DNA from: Arabidopsis thaliana
Lineage: Eukaryota; Streptophyta; Magnoliopsida; Brassicales; Brassicaceae
Direction of reading: 5' to 3'
Length of the DNA: 64,000 nt
Assembly: GCF_000001735.4 (NCBI RefSeq)
Contig: NC_003075.7
Coordinates: 12,525,001-12,589,000 of the forward strand
Shown: one piece after another, positions 1 to 12,670 of the stretch
Layout: each line of letters starts with the position of its first letter
Position numbering within the stretch: position 1 is the stretch's first letter
Made by a program: the position numbers and the translations under genes
The notes under the pieces: generated by a model
Seen by the model: only the letters and a program-made list of their open reading frames with translations
Databases searched by the model: none
Told to the model about the DNA's origin: nothing

Positions 1-221
1 ATTTCTTAATAGTTTATTTTCTTGCGAAACAAGCAAAGATTCAGTGAAAGGATCTGTGAAACAGTTCCAAACATACTAAAATATATTAACTTTTTGAAAA
101 ACTTTTGGGTTAGTTGAGTCACAAAAAAGGGTTGATATTGCTTTTGCTTTTGGGTATGATATAAAATCTAAGTTGTAAAATTTTGATTTAAAATATTTGA
201 GTATTTGTTTTTCTTTTTCAG

Positions 222-2023
222 GTGGGTTTGCTTCATATCTTCTGGGGTTAAACCATAAGACATATGTGTTGTCTGGTGTGAACTTGGAAGGTAACTCTCC
301 AAAGAGTGTGAAAGAACCTGGCCTTGGTTGGATGACTGCTTATCTCTTTGTTGTCTGTTTCATCGGTCTTTTTGTCCTAATCCCTCTCCGAAAGGTTATG
401 ATTGTTGACCTTAAATTAACATATCCGAGTGGTTTAGCTACTGCGGTTCTCATCAATGGCTTCCACACACAAGGAGATGCACAGGCCAAGTAAGTTCATT
501 AACCTATTTTACAAAAAGTGATATTGTTACATAAGTTTCCTAATCTTTAATTGGAATCGATTTGCAGGAAACAAGTGCGTGGTTTCATGAAATACTTCTC
601 ATTTAGTTTCTTGTGGGGTTTCTTCCAGTGGTTTTTCTCTGGTATTGAAGATTGTGGCTTTGCTCAATTCCCAACCTTTGGTTTGAAAGCTTGGAAACAA
701 ACGTAAGCATTAATTATACAAAAACAAAACAAAAATATTTCAGTGAAACGAGTTCTTGAATCATATAATAACTAAAAACTTTTTTTTGGTAGGTTCTTCT
801 TTGATTTCAGCATGACATTTGTGGGAGCAGGAATGATTTGTTCACATTTGGTTAACCTTTCTTTGCTTTTAGGAGCTATCCTCTCTTATGGCTTAATGTG
901 GCCTCTTCTTGATAAACTTAAGGGCTCTTGGTTCCCTGATAATCTCGACGAACACAACATGAAGAGCATTTACGGCTACAAAGTCTTCTTATCCGTAGCT
1001 CTAATCCTCGGCGACGGTCTTTACACTTTCGTTAAGATCCTCTTTGTGACCATTGCCAATGTCAACGCAAGATTGAAGAACAAACCTAATGATCTAGATG
1101 ACGTAGGTCACAAGAAACAACGGAAAGATCTCAAGGAAGATGAGAATTTCCTCAGAGATAAAATCCCAATGTGGTTCGCAGTTTCCGGATATCTTACATT
1201 CGCTGCGGTCTCAACCGTCGTGGTTCCTCTGATATTTCCTCAGCTCAAATGGTATTACGTTATTGTAGCTTACATTTTCGCGCCTTCTCTGGCCTTCTGT
1301 AACGCTTATGGAGCTGGACTTACAGACATTAACATGGCTTATAACTACGGCAAAATTGGTCTTTTTGTCATCGCGGCTGTGACGGGAAGAGAGAACGGAG
1401 TTGTAGCCGGACTCGCCGGTTGTGGACTGATCAAATCCGTTGTTTCGGTTTCTTGTATTTTGATGCAAGATTTCAAGACGGCTCATTACACGATGACGTC
1501 ACCTAAGGCTATGTTTGCTAGCCAAATGATTGGAACGGTCGTTGGATGCATCGTGACGCCGTTAAGTTTCTTTTTGTTCTACAAAGCGTTCGACATTGGA
1601 AACCCTAACGGAGAATTCAAGGCTCCTTACGCTTTGATTTACAGAAATATGGCGATTCTTGGGGTGCAAGGCTTCTCTGCTCTGCCTCTTCACTGTCTCC
1701 AAATGTGTTACGGGTTTTTCGGGTTTGCTGTTTTGGTCAACGTCGTCAGAGATCTTACTCCGGCGAAGATTGGAAGATTCATGCCACTTCCGACGGCGAT
1801 GGCTGTTCCGTTTCTTGTCGGAGCTTATTTCGCAATCGACATGTGTGTTGGGACTTTGATTGTGTTTGTTTGGGAGAAGATGAATCGGAAGAAAGCAGAG
1901 TTTATGGTTCCGGCGGTGGCTTCAGGGCTAATCTGTGGCGAAGGGCTTTGGACTTTACCTGCGGCGGTGCTTGCCCTCGCCGGAGTAAAACCTCCGATAT
2001 GTATGAAGTTCTTAGCTTCATAG
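222..2023 (+). CDS. YSL1: Yellow stripe-like metal-nicotianamine transporter, 3' part (5' end outside window)
   Basis: Three exons are visible: 222..489, 568..702 and 793..2023, joined by clean GT/AG introns and ending in TAG. They give about 543 residues of a protein that I recall as about 673 aa, so roughly 130 N-terminal residues lie to the left. The protein is a polytopic membrane carrier of the oligopeptide transporter (OPT) family. The hydrophobic helices and the signatures [27 protein letters not shown] and [16 protein letters not shown] are typical of the YSL branch, which moves iron/zinc-nicotianamine complexes across the plasma membrane of vascular cells and into seeds. The first 221 bases look like intron. 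The assignment to YSL1 rests on the sequence type and on the downstream gene order, which matches Arabidopsis chromosome 4. Confidence 0.93.
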
Positions 2024-2860
2024 GATCAGTCAAAGAGATAAGAAGACTTGTGAAGTTAGAGTACTTAGAAGACGTCAATGATATTAAAATCATCCTATTC
2101 TTAGAATAACAGGTAGACTTCTGAACAAGAACATCTCTTCTTCTAGGAATTAAGACTAAAATCTACTTACATCCGGATGATTCATGCTCTGTTTTTTGGT
2201 TTGGTATAATTTGTCAACACATCTAGATCTGTTCCATTTCCGGTTATCTTCTATTGGGTTATCTCTGAAACTGTTATGGGCTCGGCCCATAAATTTAAAC
2301 CTTGGTGTAACAAAAAGTAATAAAATCAGCTATTTAATCCTATATATTTGTTTCTTTTTTTATTATATAGGAAGAAATCCTTGCCTTTAGATTGCATACA
2401 CTAGAATTTTAGTATTTTCAAAAAAGAACACTATATTTCAAATAAAAATGGTATATATGATAAGTTTTGTTAAGATATTATATTCAATAAATTGCCTAAT
2501 TCAATAAGCATATTTTAGTAAAAAATCGCAAAATATTCATCATCTACTAAACAGGTCAAGATGTATTTGACTATCTTAAGAAAGAAATATTAATTCACTT
2601 TGACCAAATAAATGGACAATTAGGTAACCAAACAAAAACCACATGAAAGTAACAAGACAGAGAATTAGGCAAACCAAATAAATAACTCACACAACCCACC
2701 GCTCAACCACCTACCCCTTGTAATATATCTCTCCCCTTCTTCTTTTTATTTCATTATCTTCCAAAATCCTCACCACAAAACATTATATAATTTCCTCTTC
2801 ATATTTCAAGAAAACTTTAATCTTTTTTTGTGTGTAGAATTCTATATTTCTGGTAACTAA
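2024..2860. other. Intergenic: YSL1 3' end and DUF538 gene promoter
   Basis: AT-rich spacer of 837 bp. Nothing here reads as a gene. The right part is the promoter of the next gene, with a TATA-like TATATAA near 2783 about 75 bp before its ATG and a CT-rich leader. Confidence 0.7.
2783..2790 (+). promoter_or_regulatory. TATA box of the DUF538 gene
   Basis: TATATAAT at 2783 lies 78 bp before the ATG, a normal distance for a plant TATA box followed by a short leader. Inferred from position only. Confidence 0.5.
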
Positions 2861-3423
2861 ATGGCGAGCGAGGGAGTTGTAGTTGTCGGAGGGGAGAGAG
2901 AAGGGGCTGAGATCGTGTACGGGGCGGAGGAATGTTACAAGCAATCATTGGAGCTTCTAGAGGAGCTAGGGTTTCCAAAAGGAGTCATGCCTTTGAAGAA
3001 TCTTGTTGAGTGTGGAAGAGTTAGAGCCACTGGTTACGTTTGGATGAAGCAAGACACTCCTTACGAGCATTTCTTCGAAGCCACCAACACTCGTGTCTCC
3101 TACGGTCTCGAAGTCACCGCCTATGTCGACAAGTGTTGTATGAAGAAGATGACAGGTACGATCTATGAAATATATGAAGATAATTAGAGATATAATTTTA
3201 TTTATGTAAGTCATGTTATTGTTTTTGTGTGTACGTTTATATAGGAGTGAAGAGTAAGCAGATGTTTTTGTGGGTACCGATCGTGGAGATGAGTATGGAG
3301 GAGCCAAAAAGCAAGAAGATTTACTTCAAGACTCCTATGGGAATCGGCAGGTCTTTCCCCGTTACCGGATTCATGGACGAGGAAGAGAAACGCAACTTTT
3401 ACTTGGAGAATCCCAAAAACTAA
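2861..3423 (+). CDS. DUF538 family protein, 157 aa, two exons
   Basis: Exon 1 is 2861..3155 and exon 2 is 3245..3423. The GT/AG intron splits a Gly codon, and the joined frame gives 157 aa ending in TAA. The sequence has the DUF538 layout: an N-terminal helix with EECYKQSLELLEELGFPKG, a central GYVWMKQ segment, and the C-terminal GIGRSFPVTGF motif close to the stop. DUF538 proteins are small, plant-specific and mostly soluble. They have been proposed to be lipid-binding or BPI-like, but no reaction is established. No signal peptide is visible in this member. The ATG at 2861 is the first one in frame and follows a pyrimidine-rich leader. The family assignment is firm; the function is unknown. 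Confidence 0.93.
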
Positions 3424-5031
3424 ACCAACTAATAATTATTCTTATGATTATTACATTTTGTGGTGCTTTTTTATTTTATTTCTTGTAAGGTTGCTCTATG
3501 CTATTAAATTCTATCAATAATACATTTTCTGGGAGTGTTGATTATTTTTCCTACAAACTTTATTCATAAGTATCTTAGTTTTTTTTCAATCTATATGTGA
3601 AATTTGATTTTGATAATTATAATGTGAAGTAAATGTTGATTTGTGTTAATGGACTATCACTTATAATTGAAAATGATCAATACAGTAAAAAAAATCAAAT
3701 TTGATATGCTTCACAAATTTTATTATAAAATTAAGAACTAATAGGAAACCAAATTTATAAAAATCTCGCAACCATACCCATATTTCTATGAGTTTAACAA
3801 AAGACCCCTCGCACTATCATAATTCACATATAGAGTAGTGATTCAAATATAAATCCTGTCAAAACCATATTCACCATTACTTAACAAAAACCCCTGTCCA
3901 AATTATAAATCATTAAATCTGGTCAAAAAACTAGTGATTCAAATATAGAAGTCTTAGATATTACATTTCCCTGAAACTGTCGAGTTTTGAATCGTTAATT
4001 CAAAAATTGTGGGATGATTAACCATACAGACAATAAATGATTCCTAAACACTGAAAATGAATAAATCGATATATTTTTGTTGGAAAGTGAAGGATATTAC
4101 GTCCGTTGGTAATGTTGAGGGCCTTCCGGATCATAGAATGAGCGCTTTCCCAAAATTTCATTCACTTTGTTACTGAATATGGCCATATGGGTACGCATTA
4201 AAAGCTTTAAAGTGACGGAATAATATGTTGGATGGGTCTAAAACATTCATTAATATTGGTGAATTTGTTTAACCAATCTGACCAACTTGTAGGGAATCAT
4301 CGCCTAATTCACATGCATATATAAATAAATATACCATCGAGAAAGAAAAAAATATATATACGGAGTATAGAAAAAATGCTACAGCATTAATAGAATTTTT
4401 GAGATTATAAATATGTAAACTATTGACATTTACTGATTTACATACTATACATAGTTTGCATCAATATTGGTATTTTTGTTAAGTCTTTTACTATATAGTG
4501 TCAAATGTTTATTTCTCTTCGATTAGATTTTGTTCAGTCTTCCATCATTGTGTTAGGCGGATAAGGTATCATCCCTTGACAAAGCGAATTCTAGGATATG
4601 AACTTAGAAGAGTACGTAAGATAGAAAATTGTGGTATAAGCCATAGGGAGGAAAAACCTCACCACAATGATGACTATATATATCGAACTTCATATAACGA
4701 ATTAAATTTGTAGAACTCTTCTATCTTTAAAAATTAAAAAATCTGCAGGTATATACCGTTGATTTAATTTGGTCAAAAAGGTTCAAATAATGAAGGCATA
4801 CCAAAATTAAAGTCATACCTATTTATATATAAACGAAATATATTAATATGATGAATAAATTAGCATAAAAAACAGATGCGAAATTATTATTTAATACTCC
4901 ATTTCCTGGATTATCTCATGATACATAAGGATTTCCTTAATTTGTAATTATAAAACTCTTAAGAATATTTTTACCAACCCATTACATAGAACAATCATAA
5001 TAAATCACAAGTTCTCTCATCAAACATAATT
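3424..5031. other. Intergenic, AT-rich, about 1.6 kb
   Basis: This lies between the convergent DUF538 gene and the 3' end of the BODYGUARD-type hydrolase. It is strongly AT-rich with many short A and T runs. The small open frame at 4498..4713 starts without an ATG and resembles nothing, so I do not call it. No transposon ends or RNA gene were recognised. Confidence 0.6.
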
Positions 5032-8000
5032 TTAGCAAGAAGAAGTCTTCCAAATCTCTTGGAGCTCTCTGGCAAACTCATCTTGTCTGCCAACGACCAT
5101 AGTGATATGATCTTTGTGCTCAATAACCTTAACTCGTGCCCGAGGAATTCGCTGTTTAACGTTGTAGCTACACTCGACAGGGATGAGTTCGTCGTCTCCT
5201 CCGTGGAAGATGGTCACGTTGCACTTTAGTTTATCTCGTACGATGTCTAGATACGTATCGAGTTTGCTTCCTGTCCCACATATAATGTTATGTAGAGTAT
5301 GCCATGCTGCGTTGTGTGTGTGACACATGAAACCTTCAATTAAAAAGTTTACAGTCCTGGATAGAGAAAATATATTTATTATTAGCTAGTAAACTAGATG
5401 ATATGACAAAATGTAGTTTCGTACTAGATGATATGACAATAAAGAGTCATAGAGTTTGCATCTCAACGTAGCTAATTTACTTATTCCTGATGATGATTAT
5501 TTAAACTTGATTGAATTTAATTTTTCAAATATTAATTACGAAATTAATAGCTACTATTGATTTTGGAGTTGAACTCATATCTGGTAGCACTAATCGGAGG
5601 AATTTTTATTCCATTTTCTATATTTTATTTAATCTCGAAGGGTTGGTTGTTTTGGTAGGACGAGAGCACTATTTCTAAACCATGTATTTTACTTGTAATA
5701 CCTATAAAGTAGAAACTATAGAATAGAATCGTAAAATCTATACGGACATGTCACTGAAATAGGCCGATCAACCAACGTAGACAATTCAAAAGTAAGATCA
5801 ATTAAATTGCTCCAATTACACATAGTCATAAGTACTTAGGTTGGAATTTCAAAATTTAGCATAACACTAGAGTCAGGTTTGTTTGGTTGCCTAAGTCCCC
5901 ATTTGTCCTAGAGATCTTCTCCACTAAACGAAGATATAATGATGGCATGTCAAATTAAATACGTGTCTCTCTATATTTGGTCATTTGATGTAACTTGTGG
6001 GTCAAGCTAACACCACGTAGAGTTGTACTATATCTAAATTTGTATATATGTAAATTATTATGATTTCATAACCATAAAATGGTCGTAGACACTAACTAGC
6101 CAGCGACCAGATGCGGCTAAGAATTAAATTTGTAAGTAAGAGTTAGTCATTTGGAGGTGCGTTTGGTAACTGATGACAGCAACTAACTAGCTACATCACC
6201 CCTCAATTGTTTCCTATTAATGAATATGATTCTAAACTTAGAAAAAGTTAAAAAAGCTCAAGCAGAAAAAATCTAAAATTAGACCAAACCTAACTTTTAA
6301 ATCACTAAAAATTTTAAACTTCTCCAAAAAATGATACAAAACCACCAACATTTTGTCTTTTGCACGCGACTGCGTTTTGTGTACTTATTATTAAGTATGA
6401 GCATTTGTTTTTTGTTTTTTTTTTTCTAAAGAATTTTAAGTTCAATATCTTTACGGATTTTAAGCAAATGAGAATTTCCTTCGCCAAAAGTTAGTATGAT
6501 TAGAAATTTGTGTAAACGGATCAATAAATAAATGAAATTTTTAACAAGTTGATAAGAATAAAAACCTGTTGTTTCGGGTCAAGACACCGGCGATGAATTG
6601 CCAAACACGGTGGTGTTTGCATATGAGGAGACAAATGGTACGGCTAATGTGTTCGTACCAACAAGCCATCGACGCTCCGAGAGCTATTGGTGGCCAAACC
6701 TTCCTCGGCGCCACCTTCTTCATCACGTACTGCCTCGGCTTTTTCTCTCCCTTCGGTACTGGATAGTACGGCTGCCCACACGTACACATGCACACGTGTT
6801 GTATTAGCGTACCTCTCATATATCTTACTTACACAATGTGTTTTGTCAAGCCAATACATTTGAAATTTTCCCTAGTTTGTTAAATTATTTCTTACTACAT
6901 TAGAGAAAAAACACACATAAAAATTCAATTTTATTTTCAGAAATTAGAAAATTGTAAAAGAATTGGTTAAGAAACACAGCATTTTTCTTGAAGCAATCTA
7001 AACACAATCATGTCAAATATTAATTTAGTCACATAGTTCAAACTTCTAAGACTTTTCTAAATGGAAGTAACTTAAATGAGTGACCATCATGATATTCTTA
7101 ATGTAATGACGATTAAGAGTATATGCAGTTATTATAAACTTTAGCAATCATGTCTTGCATGCATATAAAGTTTATAAACCAATAAAGACAGGTCCAAAAT
7201 ATGCTAAAACTACTAATTAACTCACCGGAGCAAGGAGGGTAAGCGACTTGATTAAGCCGCCATGTCTAGCGGCTAGGCTAAGCGCCAAAATGCATCCCAA
7301 AGAGTGAGCCACGATGTGGAAAGACTTCACATTGTATTTGTGTAAGACAGATTTCTCGATCATCTCTACGTGTTCTCTCAACGTGTAGAGTGAATCAGCT
7401 GGCTTTGGACTCTTTCCGAATCCTAGAAGATCCACGGCGAAGAGTCTATGAGTCGAGGAGGAGGCTGACAGGCTTGGAAACACCGTCTCCGTCCAAAACG
7501 CTGATGAAGATATGAAACCATGTATGAAAAGAACATCCTCTTTCGCTGTTACCCCTGTTGTAATGAATCCGATTGTTTTAAAACGCCAATTAAAAAGTTG
7601 TGTTAGCGTTATATACTCAAACAAAGATGTGAAATTTTACCATTTGGGATTTGAGTTTTGACAAAGAGGGAATGGTTTTTGTCAGAAGTAGAGGCCCACG
7701 ATGTACAAAACCCACAATCACAATCCGACCATCGAGAGATATCGTGGTTCAAATTCTGCGGTCTGATCTTTCCCCGAAGCATCTCAACGACCGTGAAGTT
7801 CACCGTCAAGCTTGACTTCGTTAATGATCTCCTCCTTTTGTTCTTGGTCTTCTCATTATGGCCGCTACACTCAGACTCTGACCGAGTAACCTTAACGAAC
7901 CGCTTATTGAGCTCGTTAACGGAGATGGTTGAGATGTCGGAAATAAGAGAAGGACGTGTGTAAAGGGTCTCGGAGATATCCTCCAGCTCAATCTTGGAAC

Positions 8001-8664
8001 GTCCGCTACAAGAAAATCAAACGAAAGTAAATTTCAAATATTCTACTCCTAGGGAAATATTGGCCAGTAGTTCTAAAAAAAATGCATGTCAAATGTTATA
8101 GTAAATATGTTAAATGATAGTAAGATATTTCGTTGAGGTAAAAAAAAACAGAACAATCACATGTAATGATGTAAAATAAATAGCTATAGATTATATGAGT
8201 TTTATTTATTTATTATAGATATCTATTATATATTAGACGAAAAGATTCATTATTGTCTCTTGAAATATTACGGTTAATAAAACCTGTTTAGAGGCTCTTT
8301 TTAATAAACACATCTTTGAACAATTCTGATATAGTGATATGAGTACATTTTGCATTAATTAATAAAACATAAACAATAATGAATATATATACCCGAGTTC
8401 TTGAAGCGGAGAAAGAGTGAGGATCTTGGACTCGCCATTATTGTGAGACAAAAGGATCTTCCCTCGAGTTGTGGTGATGGGTTCCTTGTCCGACAAGCAA
8501 TAGCAAGGCTTCCACTCGGCTTCGAAGAGATAATCAGCTGCTTTGTAGAGGAGACAAAGAAATGAATCAACGATGTCTAAGATACAGAACACGACGAAGC
8601 TAACGGCTTCGTTCAGCCATGTTCCTGCTACGGTCGCTGCTCCTTTTATCTTCATCACAGCCAT
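5032..8664 (-). CDS. BDG3: BODYGUARD-type alpha/beta hydrolase, 498 aa, five exons
   Basis: Minus-strand exons, in order, are 8664..8393, 8005..7641, 7554..7226, 6771..6566 and 5356..5032. They sum to 499 codons including the stop. The N-terminal part (residues 1-210) carries a membrane-prone segment (AVSFVVFCILDIV) and a Ser-rich stretch. The hydrolase fold follows: an oxyanion HGF near residue 224, a nucleophile elbow AHSLG with Ser at about 297, an acid in GGDDELIP and a catalytic His in EHKDHITM. The elbow begins with Ala instead of the usual Gly. BODYGUARD proteins sit at the outer epidermal wall and are needed for cutin and cuticle formation; their exact substrate is not settled. Intron 4 is long for Arabidopsis (5357..6565, 1,209 bp). 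The paralogue number is from memory of the locus. Confidence 0.9.
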
Positions 8665-10500
8665 GGCTCAACAAAAGCTTAGAGAGTTTGATATACAAAT
8701 CTTCTTTATATATTTGAAGAGAGATCCGTGATGATTTTTCCACTTGTACAATTGTGTAATGTACTTTATCTATAATATATAGAACCTCTCTCTGTCTTTC
8801 TGTTTTTCTCTCTCTATTTGAGAGTTGAGACTAGGAGATATTATGGAGAGAAACGAAGAATCAGAGAGTCGTATGAATGTATATAGTCTATAGATGATAC
8901 GTGATTAATATATAATATGATGTCATAAGTTGAGATTTTGTTAAAGACTCTAGAATTACTATATAAGGTCACGGATCCACCGGTTTGACCGGTCTGGTAT
9001 TAAAAACATTGGCTAAATAACATGTGGCTGTGAGTTAATTTTAGACTCTCCTTATATGAATTTGTCGAAAAATCTATATATGTTGATAGGAAGATGGCGA
9101 ATTTATTGCAATTAACTTTATTTTTTATACATAAAAAAATGGAACTTATTTTTGAAATAAGAAAATAACTTTTGCTGGAAACGAATTCAGAAGGTTCCAT
9201 AGTAATGCGTGTAAGAGAAACTATGTGTATTTTCTTAACTTGTGAGTTGTGAATGAAGTTGGGAGTGACAAATTGGTGGTTTTTGTTTCTTCTATATGTA
9301 TAGATGTGGTACATAATTGTATCACATGACTATATTATTCTCCATATATAAATGTTTTCTATCATAATTGTACACACAGTATTGTTTGTCTTGCAGTGAA
9401 AACATTTAAAACTTTCTTGAATGTACAAAGGTGCCAGATTCTTCAGATGAACAAAATACTTAGTATGGAAAAAACTTAGAAATTGAGAAAGATTGGAAGA
9501 TAAAAGAGGTAAATAACAGTTGTAACCAAATAAATTCAAAACAAAAAAGGATATAAAAAGATAAATGTGGTTTGTGTCATTAAACGCCCAAAGAAAAAGA
9601 GGTGCATGGTGGTTGAACCGTCCTGTGAAACAGAAGAATCAGTCCATGACTTGGCTTTATCAAATGATCATGCACAATTCTTCATTTCAATAAGCTTTTA
9701 TTTTCTTACAAAAGTATTTACTTTTCCATTTGAATAATCATTTCTTGTTCCTCTAAACCTTGCTAATCCAATTATTTCTTATCTAACTCGTTTATTTCTT
9801 TGTTTCATGACACGCAATTATATCTATTTTCAGACCAACGTAGAGGTTTTAATAAACAATATATCACCAATTCTTTTTTTTGTTTGTTTGTTACATTGCC
9901 GTTTCTGGACGTATAAGGTTTTCTAATGGCGATATGGTTGATTCGTCCTTATATGTGAAAAATTCTATTCACTCGTACCACCAAGGCAACAACTAATATA
10001 CCATTATACTAGTTATGACAAATATATATCAAGACTTCCTAACATTCCGGTGTTAAATAAATAATCGACACATCTAACTGTAAAACGGTACGGATCACGT
10101 AGGTTAAGAAAATGACATACATGATCTTTGGGGTATGATGTCTTTCTATCAAATTAAATTTGTTTCTTTCACTCCCGAGTGTATTTTAATTTTGACGCAA
10201 TACTATTTCTTTGTTGTATAAATTTGGATATTTGGTTATCGTACTGCGTGGCAGTCCATGCAATTTCATATATATATTTAGAATTTTTATTTCCCTTGGA
10301 TTTGCCTATATATTTCTATCTTTCGTTTAGTCCATAAAATTTACTACATATACTACAATACAAATGTTGAATGTTTTAACCAGAAAAAGAAGAAGAAGAT
10401 CAATTTCCATTTTAAAAAGTTCATAATTTTTGTTCTCTCTCATGATCATACTTTGGCGGGGAATTTAAAACATGTGTTAAGTTATTGATTACTCAATAAC
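8665..10500. other. Intergenic: BDG-type gene promoter and AT-rich spacer
   Basis: The leftmost 250 bp form the upstream region of the minus-strand hydrolase, with TATATA-type boxes near 8706 and 8772 and CT-rich tracts. The rest is AT-rich with no supported gene. Minus-strand frames at 9000..9314 and 9330..9539 are low-complexity and look spurious. Confidence 0.55.
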
Positions 10501-11200
10501 AGAAATATGGATTTTTAGTAGTGGGCCATTATTGAGCTATTATAGCGGCCCATGCGAGGCTGAAGGTGTCGTGATCGGCAAGTCAAGAAACCCTAGCCAG
10601 AGATTGTACAGATACCAAACGTCCGTCGCATCTCAGATCATCGACGATCTTATGTCACTAGACACTAGTCTTTTTGTAATACAGATCAGAGTCGCTCGTG
10701 TTTGTTTTCCTCTCCTATTGTGCCCAAATTTTATTTTGTTGTTACTTGCAGTTTTGCATTCAACTTGTTTGATTAATGTCTCTGAGAGACCAAGTTCACG
10801 TTAAGACGTGTCTTTTTACTCAGAAGACAATGGAATATGAAGAGACAAAATGTCTATCATTTTTTGAAGTGATATTTCTCATACAAGAGTGCATTTAACA
10901 AGTAAGATTTTGTCAGCAACTAAGATTTGTTTGAGAAATGCACAAAGTTTGAAATTCTAGTCATTCCAACAATGAGGATGCTTCTTGGGATTCCTTACGT
11001 AGACAAGTCGGTTCTTTCCAACTCTGTTCTTGAGAGGTGACTCTTATCTCTGAATCTATCATTGCTTGTACGCACATTTTTACTTCTTTCTGATCAGGTT
11101 AATGCTCACATTTACAGAGGCAAGCAGGATAAAAGCAAACTATTGTTAGTCGACAAATGCCATTATGAGCTTGATGTTGAAGGTATGTTCCATTCTTTTA
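10500..11200 (+). pseudogene. Possible decayed or unrecognised gene segment with housekeeping-type promoter motifs
   Basis: TGGGCC at about 10522 and GGCCCA at about 10547 are site-II (TCP-binding) elements. An AAACCCTAG telo-box follows near 10589. This trio usually marks promoters of ribosomal and other housekeeping genes. Downstream come coding-like fragments with plausible splice borders: an open frame at 10532..10804, a stretch at 10973..11037 followed by a GTGACT-like donor, and a stretch after an acceptor near 11099 reading to about 11182 before GTATG. I could not join these into a full-length gene and do not recognise the product. The best reading is a gene remnant or a non-coding transcript. 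Confidence 0.3.
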
Positions 11201-12670
11201 TCACCATAATTGAAATTTGTGTCATTTTGTAGACCGTACAAAGGAATATAGATGGTTTAATTCGACTATGTTTGTGATATGTAGACAAATGCTCACATAT
11301 ATTATCATGAGTTTATATGAGCATTGTGTCTCTTATTGGAGTGGTTCCTGATTTCCAAAAAGTTGGGGTTCACTTTGGAGTCTTTTTAAAATGTAGTCCT
11401 CTTTTGGTAAAACACACATGTTTTATTAAAAACTATATAACCACCGATTAAGTTAGGCCTACTATATATCACTTACTAACAATGAACTTAATAGTCCATA
11501 TGTTTTGACATTTGAACCTAGGTGAGTGGTCCTATAATTAGGGGTATACGACAACAAAGACAAGTAGACAACTATAGTTACCCAATTGATAAAAGGATAT
11601 AAGTAGTTTTATTCTTTAAATTATCTTTTTGCCGCAATATTTATTTCCATTCTTCCCCCAATAATTATCATCATGTGATCTATAAGAGAAGGAATTTAAC
11701 TAAATCAGAAGAAAATAGAGGATTAAAAGTAGTGGGGTCGAAAAGAGAAAGAAGAAAAGAAATGGGGGGTGAAAAAGATAGTAAAATCTAAGAAAGTGAC
11801 CCGAAGAGAGTAAATTAGTTAGAGCATCACATCTCTCTCTGGTCCCCAATGAGAAGAAGCTCTCACGGAAACCTCATATGGGTCCTATTTACCAACACAC
11901 ATCTCCAAGCACCCTCCTTTAAAACGCCGTTACACTTAACGGAGCTTTATCCTCATCTTCATGGTACGATGTAGTTTGAGAATGAGACAAAAAGAGAAGA
12001 CGTTACCTAAGGTCGAAGTAAAAGCTTTTGAAGAGGCGGTGTAATGGAGAGAGTGTTAACGGCGTTAGTGTAGGAAACGACAACGTGGGATGCTGCTGTC
12101 TGTGTCAGGGAGAAGAGAGAGAGAGAGTTAATGAAGATTTTTGTCTGTATTCTGAAACAAGGTCGAATGTTGGAGACTAAGGAAACAAAAATAAAGCTTT
12201 TTGATGGCTTATGAGTCTTTGAAATAGCTACACCGCTCCTCTCACCTTAGTCTTTAACCTAATAACCCCCCCCCCCCCCCCCCCCCCCCCCCAATTTTCT
12301 CTCCCTATCCTCTCATTTTTGTAGTGCGCACTGAGAGAGACAAAAAAACAAAAAAAGATGGAGCCTTTGTTTTTAAGGTTTTCTTTATGTTGAGGACATT
12401 AGGCTAAGACAAAAAGCTCTGTTTTCTTTCTTTGTTGGATTTTTGGGTGTTGCTTGTTTGAAGAAATAAAGCTTTGAGTATCTCCAAGGTTTCCATTACA
12501 GAGACAAAAGGGGTATTTGAGCTTAGTTTCTCTGTTTATGTGTTTGTTGTGCTTTTAAATCGGGGTTTAAGGTTTATAGAAGTGGTGTTTCTGGTAACAG
12601 TTGAGACTTTTTGAGGGGATATTACAGAGTTCAGGAAATAAAAAATATAGAAATTTGTGTTTTGTGTTTA
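11200..12670. other. GRF8 upstream region and 5' leader
   Basis: This holds the probable GRF8 promoter. There are GA-rich tracts near 11690-11770 and 12114-12130, a 27-nt C tract at 12266..12292 and a purine-rich leader before the ATG at 12671. No coding sequence is seen. Confidence 0.55.
12266..12292 (+). repeat. 27-nt poly-C tract upstream of GRF8
   Basis: An uninterrupted run of 27 C residues lies about 380 bp before the GRF8 start codon, flanked by AATAA and AATTTT. Homopolymer C runs this long are rare in Arabidopsis. The exact length may be a sequencing or cloning artefact. Confidence 0.95.

Noticed and set aside
1211-1486. Minus-strand open frame inside YSL1
   Set aside because: A shadow of the membrane-protein coding exon; composition and position explain it.
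4498-4713. 71-codon plus-strand frame
   Set aside because: Does not start with ATG and lies in AT-rich spacer with no homology clues.
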